This document shows positions 1 to 5,571 of a stretch of 5,619 bases of DNA, in pieces. The notes under the pieces are model-generated. The model had not been told where the DNA came from. It searched no databases and was given only the letters and a program-made list of their open reading frames with translations. Both the position numbers and the translations under genes were made by a program. Within the stretch, counting starts at the first letter, position 1; each line of letters begins with the position of its first letter. Source of the DNA: Bacteroidota bacterium (GTDB taxonomy: Bacteria > Bacteroidota > Bacteroidia > SXHM01); contig SXHM01000170.1 of assembly GCA_005773695.1 (NCBI GenBank), positions 1-5,619 of the forward strand, in the 5' to 3' direction.

Positions 1-416
1 CTGCAGGTGTAGTTGAAGTAGAAAAAAAGAAAGAAACAGATGAAAAGAATGTGCGCTACGTAAATAAAAAATACTACCTTGAAGATCGAAATCTTAATTC
101 GACAAATCTTAATTCGGCTGATACCTTAAAGTTTGTTTCAAGTTTTTTGAGTGCTTACAAAGATTACCCAAGTCTGCAATTTGGTTCTGAAGGTGAATTT
201 TCTTTATGCTATAATTACATTGTTAAAGTTTACAATGGGTATTACGAAGATTTGGTAGAAAAGAATTCAACTGTCTATAAAGTTTGTCAATCAGGTAAAT
301 GGAATGATAGTAAAAAAACTGCTGAAATGTTTATGCAAATAAATTCAGAAAGAAAAAAAATCATTTATTCAATCGTGCAGTTTGATGATAAAAATTTAGT
401 GCTCGTAAAACGCTAA
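1..416 (+). CDS. Hypothetical protein, 3' portion (5' end outside window)
   Basis: I do not recognise this protein. The reading frame (first full codon at 3) is open to the left edge and ends at TAA 414-416, so the gene most likely begins upstream. A GTG at 51 would give 121 residues, but it has no ribosome binding site, and the codons before it continue a plausible Lys/Glu-rich segment. The visible 137 or so residues are mostly polar, with many Lys, Asn, Tyr and Ser, and contain no transmembrane segment or enzyme motif I can name. Near the start lies a tandem five-residue repeat (NLNST, NLNSA). The end is rich in beta-type residues (IIYSIVQF, NLVLVKR). The stop overlaps the next start as TAATG, which suggests translational coupling with the M28 peptidase gene and hence a shared transcript. 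Coding status is fairly sure; function is unknown. Confidence 0.7.
   Translation, partial: AGVVEVEKKKETDEKNVRYVNKKYYLEDRNLNSTNLNSADTLKFVSSFLSAYKDYPSLQFGSEGEFSLCYNYIVKVYNGYYEDLVEKNSTVYKVCQSGKWNDSKKTAEMFMQINSERKKIIYSIVQFDDKNLVLVKR
89..118 (+). repeat. 15-bp tandem duplication inside the first gene
   Basis: Two adjacent 15-bp units (89-103 and 104-118) share 14 of 15 bases, with the core AAATCTTAATTCG. The unit is a multiple of three, so it keeps the frame and encodes NLNST followed by NLNSA. It looks like a recent slippage duplication in a coding sequence. Confidence 0.8.
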
Positions 417-1885
417 TGTTAAAGCACGTTTCGTTTTTTTTATCATCTGTTTTATTTTCTTCACTTCTTTCATGCGCTCAGAACAGTGAAACTGAAAGGT
501 TGGTGACTGCAATGCTAGGGCATACTCAAATTCAGGATGATTTACATGAACTTTGCGATAAAATAGGCGGTCGCGTAACAGGCACAGAATCTAACACTAA
601 AGCAATAGAATGGGGCTTAAGGAAATTTAAAGAAGCAGGAGTAGAGGTAAGGAAAGAAGCTTTTCAAATGCCATCACTTTGGGATGAGAAAAGTTGCACT
701 GCTAAAATTACAGGAGCCTCAAATTTTACTCCGCGTGTAGTTTCGCGGGCTTTTTCTGTTGGTACATCTGCCAGCGGCTTGGAAGCTGAATTAGTTTCAG
801 TTGGGTATGGAACAGAAGATGATTTTAAGAAAGCAGGTGATAAAATAAAAGACAAGTTTGTGTTAGTTACAACAGATGAACTAACCGAATTAGGTGGTCT
901 TTTTAAAGAGTATAATGATGCACATGAAATAGAAGGACGAGCTTTGGCTGCGAAGGTAAAAGGTGTAGTATATATGTCATCACGCCCTAAAAAATTATTA
1001 TTCAGGCACCTTGCTTCACGCGGTTATAATAATACGCTTCCGCTTGTTGTAATGGCACGAGATGATGCTTCACGTTGTATCAGAATTCTTGATAAAGGAG
1101 GGAAACTGAACATCAATCTGAATATTGAATTGACTACCGGTGGTTCCTTTACTTCTTATAATGTAATCGGTGAAATAAAGGGCAGTGAAAAGCCAGATGA
1201 AGTTGTATTGATTGGCGCTCACCTTGATTCTTGGGGAATGGGAACAGGAGCTAACGATAACGGTTGCAATGTTTCATTGGTTATAGATATGGCGCGACAA
1301 ATGACGCTGCTTGGAATCAAACCAAAACGCTCTATTCGTTTTGCACTTTGGAATGGTGAAGAACAATGTATTTGCGGTTCATATTCATATACACAGCAAC
1401 ACGAAAAAGAATTAGATAAACATGTTGTGATTGCTTCTATTGATATCGGCAGCGGAAAGATTACTGGTTTTTTTACAGGTAATCGCCCTGAACTGGATGC
1501 TGAAACAAAAAAGGCATTGGAAAGTGTTGCTTCGCTTGGTCCTTTTGAAAATGCTGATGTACCCATTGTAGGAACCGATAATTATGATTTTATGATGCAG
1601 GGTGTTCCAAATCTGGTGGGCAAACAGGAAGGTGCTAATTATTGCTCAGACTATCATTGTGAAAGTGATACATATGATAAAGTAAACTTAAAAAACCTGA
1701 AAATAAATTCTGCTATTGCAGCAGCAACCATATTGCACTTTTCAAATCTTGATAAAATAACATTGAAAAGGCAAAACCGAATTGAGGTGCAAAAGATGAT
1801 TGATGATAATAAGTTAGATATTCCCATGAAGGCTTTTGAATACTGGCAGGGTTGGTTAGACGGAACACGGGGAATAAAACCATAA
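416..1885 (+). CDS. Exported M28 family zinc metallopeptidase, carboxypeptidase Q-like
   Basis: A 489-residue exported zinc peptidase expected to cleave amino acids or dipeptides from peptides. A signal peptide covers about residues 1-21. It ends LLSCAQ, so either Cys20 is lipidated (the lipobox is imperfect, with Leu at -2) or signal peptidase I cuts after Ala21. An N-terminal segment with GGRVTGTESN (about 51-60) resembles the carboxypeptidase Q/PGCP subgroup. A PA-like insert follows at about 120-240. The catalytic core shows the full M28 set: His269 (AHLDSW), bridging Asp281 (GANDNG), general base Glu315 and ligand Glu316 (WNGEE), Asp343 (SIDIGSG) and His414 (YHCESDTYDK). The length fits the family. 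The ATG overlaps the preceding stop (TAATG) and has no Shine-Dalgarno; the protease gene starts 12 nt after its stop, so the three genes are probably co-transcribed. Catalytic competence is well supported by sequence; substrate preference is inferred from subgroup resemblance. Confidence 0.92.
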   Translation: MLKHVSFFLSSVLFSSLLSCAQNSETERLVTAMLGHTQIQDDLHELCDKIGGRVTGTESNTKAIEWGLRKFKEAGVEVRKEAFQMPSLWDEKSCTAKITGASNFTPRVVSRAFSVGTSASGLEAELVSVGYGTEDDFKKAGDKIKDKFVLVTTDELTELGGLFKEYNDAHEIEGRALAAKVKGVVYMSSRPKKLLFRHLASRGYNNTLPLVVMARDDASRCIRILDKGGKLNINLNIELTTGGSFTSYNVIGEIKGSEKPDEVVLIGAHLDSWGMGTGANDNGCNVSLVIDMARQMTLLGIKPKRSIRFALWNGEEQCICGSYSYTQQHEKELDKHVVIASIDIGSGKITGFFTGNRPELDAETKKALESVASLGPFENADVPIVGTDNYDFMMQGVPNLVGKQEGANYCSDYHCESDTYDKVNLKNLKINSAIAAATILHFSNLDKITLKRQNRIEVQKMIDDNKLDIPMKAFEYWQGWLDGTRGIKP

Positions 1886-1897
1886 TAATACAATTTT

Positions 1898-3766
1898 GTG
1901 CAAAAAAGTAACAACAGTAAATTCTTAGCCGGTATAGTAGCTCTTGTAATTCTGATTTTTCCGGTTCTGTGTTTTGGGCAAAAGATAAATGACGGAATGA
2001 GAAACCGGTTGCCGCATCCGGTTGATATTCGGAAAGCTCTATCTTCATTTAATTGCGGAAAAATTGAAACTACTGATACTGCTTTGGTCAAAAAATATGT
2101 GCTTTCAACAATTCCCAACTTAAGAGGTGCTGACTTTTCAGTTGAATACCTTGAAGGCAAACAAATTAAAACAGGTTTCCATTATTTGTATCGTCAGAAT
2201 TATAATGGAAAACCTGTATACAGAGGTACAGTAAAAATCAATCTGGATAAAAACGGAAACATTTTTTCATTATTTGATAATACGTATAATATTTTGGAAA
2301 CTCCTGCAGGAGAATTTCCGGATATAGATGATTGTTACGACATCATTAAATCTATATATCAAGAAGAGAGTGATATTGTTAAGATTTTTATAGAGGATTT
2401 ATATTTTGATGTTGGCCCAAAACTTATTCCGGCTTCACGTATCGAATTGTGGGATAAAAAAGGTAGTTTCTTTGAGTTGATAATTAATGCAGAGCATAAG
2501 ATTGTTTATGAACGCGACATGAATAATTATTTCAATAATAATAGAATTCATATTGTGGATACCCCTGCGATGGCAAGGGTTTTCAATCCTGATCCGCTTA
2601 CCACAGCAGGTGTTACTTACGGAACACCTTATGAAGATGCTTCTGATGCAGACATCTCACAGTTGAACATGCAGCGCCAGCAAGTTACCATTGATGTCGC
2701 ATTTGAAAACGACACATTTAAATTAGAAAGCCCTTATTGTTTTATTACAGAACACTCCATTCCTGATATACCTCCTGTAACAAGTCTTAATCCTGATTTC
2801 CAGTTTACACGTTCACAAGATGGCTTTGAGGATGTTAATGCTTTTTACCACATCAATGTTTACCATGATTATGTTCAGCAATTAGGCTTTGACAATATTG
2901 TAGATTACCCCATCTGGGTTGATACACACGCAATGGGCGGAGCAGATAATTCCAACTTTAGTGCTGCAGGGACACCGCCACGCTTGTCATTTGGTGAAGG
3001 TGGTGTAGATGATGCTGAAGATGCCGATGTGGTTATTCACGAATATGGACATGCAATTTCACATTCCGCAGCTCCGGGAACTAATTCCGGAACAGAGCGA
3101 ACCGCATTGGACGAAGCTATAGGAGATTATTTTGCGGCTTCGTATTCTAAATCTATCAACCCGTTTAACTGGGAAAATATGTTTTCGTGGGATGGACATA
3201 ATGAATTCTGGAATGGTCGAGTGGTAGAAAGTAACAAAAATTACCCGGAAGATTTACAGAATAATCTATATAAGGATGCAGAGATCTGGTCGTCAACCAT
3301 GATGCAGATTATGGATAATATCGGAAGGGAAAAAACTGATGAAATTCTGATAGAAGCAATGTATAGTTTTTCAACTAACATGACAATGTCTGATGCAGCC
3401 TGTCTTGTAATTCAGGCTGACCAAACTTTAAACGATGGAGAATTTGCTATCCCCATAAGTTGGTGGATGAGTCAGCGCGGGTTTACTGTTTGCGGAGTTG
3501 GAATTAATGAGTTTAGCAAAATCTATTTTACTGTGCTGAATTCGTATGGTTTTGCAATGCGCAACGAGAACACTGTTATTCAATTTAATTCTCCGCAAAC
3601 AGGAACGATAGAATTAATTGATGCAACCGGAAGAATTATCCTTTCAGAAGAATTTTCAGAAACACGTGAGCTAAAAATATCGCCTAAAAACCTTTCTTCC
3701 GGAATTTATTTGACGAACGTAACAACTCAAAACTTCAGCAGCAGTTACAAGCTGATGAAATGGTAA
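1898..3766 (+). CDS. Secreted M36 (fungalysin)-like zinc metalloprotease with propeptide and T9SS-type C-terminal tail
   Basis: A 622-residue secreted gluzincin. GTG at 1898 is chosen because an in-frame TAA lies at 1886-1888 and only this start includes the signal peptide (hydrophobic 9-26, likely cut after Gly27 in CFGQ). The next in-frame ATG is beyond it. Residues about 60-200 form an FTP/PepSY-like propeptide (NYNGKPVYRG at 101-110), which in this family inhibits and helps fold the enzyme. The catalytic part starts near 225 and carries HEYGH (His381, Glu382, His385) and the third zinc ligand Glu406 in LDEAIGD. Downstream, DAEIWSS (460-466) and SDAACLVIQADQ match the M36 pattern better than M4. 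At the position where M36 proteins have His, six residues before Trp464, Tyr458 is found. The last 75-80 residues look like a T9SS type A sorting domain (DATGR 575-579, GIYLTNV 602-608, final KLMKW), although the usual opening YPNP motif is not visible. It probably travels through T9SS to the surface or medium. Confidence 0.9.
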   Translation: MQKSNNSKFLAGIVALVILIFPVLCFGQKINDGMRNRLPHPVDIRKALSSFNCGKIETTDTALVKKYVLSTIPNLRGADFSVEYLEGKQIKTGFHYLYRQNYNGKPVYRGTVKINLDKNGNIFSLFDNTYNILETPAGEFPDIDDCYDIIKSIYQEESDIVKIFIEDLYFDVGPKLIPASRIELWDKKGSFFELIINAEHKIVYERDMNNYFNNNRIHIVDTPAMARVFNPDPLTTAGVTYGTPYEDASDADISQLNMQRQQVTIDVAFENDTFKLESPYCFITEHSIPDIPPVTSLNPDFQFTRSQDGFEDVNAFYHINVYHDYVQQLGFDNIVDYPIWVDTHAMGGADNSNFSAAGTPPRLSFGEGGVDDAEDADVVIHEYGHAISHSAAPGTNSGTERTALDEAIGDYFAASYSKSINPFNWENMFSWDGHNEFWNGRVVESNKNYPEDLQNNLYKDAEIWSSTMMQIMDNIGREKTDEILIEAMYSFSTNMTMSDAACLVIQADQTLNDGEFAIPISWWMSQRGFTVCGVGINEFSKIYFTVLNSYGFAMRNENTVIQFNSPQTGTIELIDATGRIILSEEFSETRELKISPKNLSSGIYLTNVTTQNFSSSYKLMKW

Positions 3767-3775
3767 ATTACTTCG

Positions 3776-3795
3776 ACAGAATAATCATCTGTTTT
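3776..3795 (+). terminator. Weak hairpin plus short T-run after the protease gene
   Basis: ACAGA (3776-3780) and TCTGT (3788-3792) can pair around a 7-nt loop, and TTTT follows at 3792-3795, ten bases after the protease stop codon. The stem is only five base pairs and AU-rich, so this is a poor intrinsic terminator. It is listed because nothing better lies between the protease operon and the next promoter. Confidence 0.2.
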
Positions 3796-3807
3796 CTGTG
3801 TAAATGG

Positions 3808-3819
3808 TTTGAATTCAAA
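3808..3819. promoter_or_regulatory. 12-bp perfect palindrome upstream of the sigma-factor promoter
   Basis: TTTGAATTCAAA is its own reverse complement. It lies about 17 bases before the candidate -33 element of the sigma-factor promoter, where a dimeric regulator could bind. In AT-rich DNA such a palindrome can arise by chance, so the operator role is inference. Confidence 0.25.
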
Positions 3820-3835
3820 GAATTTTATTCTGCCT

Positions 3836-3868
3836 ATTGGTTTTGAATAAAATTTTGTTCTATATTTG
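3836..3868 (+). promoter_or_regulatory. Candidate Bacteroidota-type promoter for the sigma-factor gene
   Basis: TATATTTG at 3861-3868 matches the Bacteroidota -7 consensus TAnnTTTG exactly. ATTGG at 3836-3840 provides a partial -33 (TTG at 3837-3839) at roughly the usual 20-21 base distance. A better TTTG at 3842-3845 is too close (15 bases). Transcription would start near 3873-3877 and give a leader of about 140 nt before the ATG at 4015. Confidence 0.55.
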
Positions 3869-3896
3869 TGCCGAACAAATCTCTAAACAAAAAACA

Positions 3897-3956
3897 ATTT
3901 GGGTATTACGTTTACTTTTTAAATAAGCGAATTCTACTTTACCCAAATACTTTTTT
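3897..3956 (+). terminator. Terminator-like hairpin in the sigma-factor leader (possible attenuator)
   Basis: ATTTGGGTA (3897-3905) and TACCCAAAT (3940-3948) form a perfect 9-bp stem with a 34-nt loop, followed after two bases by six T (3951-3956). It sits downstream of the candidate promoter and upstream of the ribosome binding site, so it would lie in the leader RNA. Stem followed by U-run resembles an intrinsic terminator or attenuator, but the loop is long and the stem has only three G-C pairs. It could instead be a chance pairing or a DNA-level protein site. Confidence 0.3.
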
Positions 3957-3980
3957 GCCATAGTTCAAACCTCTACTTTT
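3913..3980 (+). repeat. Four TACTTT copies in the sigma-factor leader
   Basis: TACTTT occurs at 3913, 3935, 3948 and 3974, three of the four continuing into longer T-runs. Spacings are 22, 13 and 26 bases. Four copies of a C-containing hexamer in under 70 bp is more than base composition alone readily explains. The last copy forms part of the arm that can pair with the Shine-Dalgarno. Function is not known. Confidence 0.35.
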
Positions 3981-4010
3981 TTTAATTCTAACACAATTCT
4001 AAAAAGGAGG
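3970..4010 (+). promoter_or_regulatory. Possible Shine-Dalgarno-sequestering hairpin
   Basis: CCTC (3970-3973) pairs with GAGG (4007-4010), and CTTTTT (3976-3981) pairs with AAAAAG (4001-4006), giving ten base pairs with a two-base bulge (TA, 3974-3975) and a 19-nt loop. The 3' strand is the whole ribosome binding site of the sigma factor. If it forms in RNA it would block initiation, so translation could be switched by a protein, temperature or an alternative fold. Pairing is seen in the sequence; regulation is inferred. Confidence 0.4.
4003..4010 (+). promoter_or_regulatory. Strong Shine-Dalgarno site of the sigma-factor gene
   Basis: AAAGGAGG ends four bases before ATG 4015-4017 and fixes that start. 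No other gene start in this window has a comparable site: the regions before 416, 1898 and 4722 contain no GGAGG-like stretch. Bacteroidota generally make little use of Shine-Dalgarno pairing, so a near-perfect site is noteworthy. Confidence 0.85.
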
Positions 4011-4014
4011 AACT

Positions 4015-4614
4015 ATGCAATCCAATCAAACCGATGAGCAATTGATACGCGGATACCTTAACGGTAATGACAATTGCTTTGAGCAACTGCTCAAACGTCA
4101 TAAAAATAAAATCTTCACCTACATAGTGCTTACTGTTAAACAGCGAGATGTGGCTGAAGATATTTTTCAGGATGTTTTTCTGAAAGTGATTAACACGATG
4201 AACAAAGGATGTTACAAAGAAGAAGGTAAATTTCTTCCGTGGGCAATGCGTATCGCGCATAACATGGTGATGGATTACTTCCGTCTGGGTAAACGTATGC
4301 AGTTTGTGGATAATGCCAATGATGAAGATGACGAGAACGTTGATGTTTTCAGATTGCTGGTGAACGATGAAAAAAGTGCGGAAGATAAAATTATGGAAGG
4401 TGAGATGGAACACGAAATTCGTACAATGATAGACCGGCTTGATGATGATCAGAAAGAGGTGGTATTGATGCGCCATTATGGCAAAATGAGTTTCAAAGAA
4501 ATTGCTGCAATGACCAACGTGAACATCAACACTGCACTGGGACGAATGCGTTATGCAATCATAAATCTGAGAGAGATGATGAACGAGGTCAAGGAAAAGA
4601 GGATTGCTGCCTGA
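4015..4614 (+). CDS. ECF-type sigma-70 family RNA polymerase sigma factor
   Basis: A 199-residue two-domain sigma factor that would direct RNA polymerase to a specific promoter set. Region 2 spans about residues 20-90: DIFQDVFLKV (49-58) is the 2.2 core-binding helix, and GKFLPWAMRIAHN followed by a basic stretch (FRLGKR) is region 2.3/2.4, which melts and reads the -10 region. A very acidic linker (DEDDEN and following, about 100-125) leads to region 4 (about 130-190), with LDDDQKEVVLMRHY and the helix-turn-helix SFKEIAAMTNVNINTALGRM (159-178), which contacts the upstream promoter element. The length is usual for ECF factors, and no region 1.1 or 3 is present. The start is fixed by a strong Shine-Dalgarno. 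The gene appears monocistronic with its own promoter and a long leader; no anti-sigma factor or TonB/FecR-type partner lies beside it. Its closest relatives, as I recall the family, are widespread conserved Bacteroidota sigma factors; the regulon cannot be told from sequence. Confidence 0.93.
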   Translation: MQSNQTDEQLIRGYLNGNDNCFEQLLKRHKNKIFTYIVLTVKQRDVAEDIFQDVFLKVINTMNKGCYKEEGKFLPWAMRIAHNMVMDYFRLGKRMQFVDNANDEDDENVDVFRLLVNDEKSAEDKIMEGEMEHEIRTMIDRLDDDQKEVVLMRHYGKMSFKEIAAMTNVNINTALGRMRYAIINLREMMNEVKEKRIAA

Positions 4615-4635
4615 TTCCTCATATCATGCTGATAA

Positions 4636-4678
4636 TAGTTGAAGCACAATAATAGCCTTCGACTAAGCTCAAGTTGAA
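4636..4678. repeat. Small intergenic inverted repeat after the sigma-factor gene
   Basis: TAGTTGAAG (4636-4644) pairs with CTTCGACTA (4657-4665) over nine positions with one G-U, around a 12-nt loop. A second AGTTGAA at 4672-4678 can pair with the same TTCGAC, so two hairpins compete. The centre CCTTCGACTAAGCTCA resembles short dispersed palindromes I recall from many bacterial genomes. No T-run follows, so it is a poor classical terminator, though it could stabilise or end the sigma-factor mRNA. Confidence 0.45.
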
Positions 4679-4684
4679 ACTGAG

Positions 4685-4716
4685 TTTATGTCTTTGTGGC
4701 ATAAAACGTATTTTTG
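4685..4716 (+). promoter_or_regulatory. Candidate Bacteroidota-type promoter for the HMG-CoA lyase gene
   Basis: TATTTTTG (4709-4716) is an exact TAnnTTTG -7 box, and TTTA (4685-4688) is a three-of-four match to TTTG at a 20-base spacing. Transcription would begin around 4720-4724, at or next to the ATG at 4722, implying a leaderless or nearly leaderless mRNA. Confidence 0.55.
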
Positions 4717-4721
4717 CATTT

Positions 4722-5570
4722 ATGAAAATCACTGAATGCCCGCGTGATGCCATGCAGGGCATACACGAGTTTATACCCACAGAAAAAAAAGTGGCTTATA
4801 TCAATTCTCTCCTGAAAGTTGGATTTGATGTAATTGATTTCGGAAGTTTTGTTTCGCCTAAAGCCATCCCGCAAATGCGCGACACGGCTGAACTGGTTGG
4901 TAAATTGGATTTGACAGGGACTAAATCAAAACTGCTTTCCATTATTCTTAATAAGCGTGGCGCTGAAGATGCAGCGGCATTTGATGAAATTACTTACCTG
5001 GGATTTCCGTTTTCTATTTCCGAAACGTTTCAACAGCGCAACGGAAATTCTACCATTGAAGAAAACCTGAAGAGGGTAGAAGAGGTGCAAAACATCTGCA
5101 TCAATAGCAATAAAAAAATGTTGGTGTATATTTCCATGGCCTTTGGAAACCCATATGGTGATGAATGGAGCAGCGATATTGCAATCAGTTGGACACAAAA
5201 ACTGTCACAGCTTGGAATAAAGTATTTTTCATTGGCCGATACCATTGGTGTCTCTAATCCTCAGAATATCAGCTACATGTTTTCTAACTTAATTCCTGCT
5301 TTGCCGGGTTTAGAAATAGGTGCACATCTTCACACAACTCCTGATACATGGAAAGAAAAAGTGGAGGCTGCTTTCAACAGCGGTTGCCGCAGCTTCGACA
5401 CTGCTATCAAAGGTTTTGGCGGTTGCCCCATGGCTTCTGATAAATTAACCGGCAACATGCCCACCGAAAATCTGCTCAGTTTTTTTGAAGAGAAAAAATT
5501 AGAAACAGGGATTGATAAAAAAGCTTTTAATGAGGCTTCGCTGCTGGCTTTGAAAATTTTTCCTATTTAA
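4722..5570 (+). CDS. Hydroxymethylglutaryl-CoA lyase-like enzyme (DRE-TIM metallolyase family)
   Basis: A 282-residue single-domain TIM-barrel lyase, expected to split HMG-CoA into acetyl-CoA and acetoacetate in leucine breakdown in the cytoplasm. ATG 4722 is chosen over an in-frame TTG at 4674 because the family begins at this point and the likely promoter lies between them. Motifs in order: CPRDAMQG with Arg8 and metal ligand Asp9; SFVSPKAIPQM (42-52); metal ligands His202 and His204 in AHLHTTPDTW; and GGCPMASDKLTGN with catalytic Cys235 and Asn245. Differences from the mitochondrial-type enzyme are Asp39 where Glu is usual before the SFVSP motif, and HLHT in place of HCHD. I recall related sequences with similar motifs in other Bacteroidota, so this looks like a lineage variant rather than a damaged gene. 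The length matches the mature family. No Shine-Dalgarno is visible. Confidence is high for the fold and family, somewhat lower for the exact substrate. Confidence 0.88.
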   Translation: MKITECPRDAMQGIHEFIPTEKKVAYINSLLKVGFDVIDFGSFVSPKAIPQMRDTAELVGKLDLTGTKSKLLSIILNKRGAEDAAAFDEITYLGFPFSISETFQQRNGNSTIEENLKRVEEVQNICINSNKKMLVYISMAFGNPYGDEWSSDIAISWTQKLSQLGIKYFSLADTIGVSNPQNISYMFSNLIPALPGLEIGAHLHTTPDTWKEKVEAAFNSGCRSFDTAIKGFGGCPMASDKLTGNMPTENLLSFFEEKKLETGIDKKAFNEASLLALKIFPI

Positions 5571-5571
5571 A

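Noticed and set aside
1..6. CTGCAG (a PstI site) exactly at the window start, hinting at a clone edge
   Set aside because: A single six-base site at an arbitrary window edge is not evidence, and the reading frame runs through it normally.
1889..1898. TACAATTTTG just before the protease GTG as an internal promoter -7 box
   Set aside because: It does not fit TAnnTTTG (the correctly spaced dinucleotide is CA) and the 12-nt gap favours co-transcription.
1654..2160. A 168-codon open frame on the minus strand across the M28/M36 gene junction
   Set aside because: It lies over the well-supported ends of two forward genes with clear domains, has no ribosome binding site or recognisable motif, and its protein has the odd mix typical of an antisense shadow.
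3777..3832. Inverted repeat CAGAATAA / TTATTCTG flanking a 40-nt spacer
   Set aside because: Eight AT-rich base pairs across a 40-nt loop with no T-run are within chance expectation and explain nothing else.
3767..4014. A tRNA, CRISPR array, known riboswitch or small gene in the largest intergenic gap
   Set aside because: No cloverleaf, spaced repeats or recognised riboswitch core is visible, and start codons here lead only to very short frames.
3988..4476. A 162-codon open frame on the minus strand over the sigma-factor gene
   Set aside because: It is antisense to conserved sigma regions 2 and 4, and its His/Phe-rich product is what reverse reading of Asp/Glu/Lys-rich coding sequence gives.
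4674..4721. An upstream TTG start that would add 16 residues to the HMG-CoA lyase
   Set aside because: The added residues do not resemble the family N-terminus, there is no Shine-Dalgarno, and the candidate promoter -7 box lies inside this stretch.
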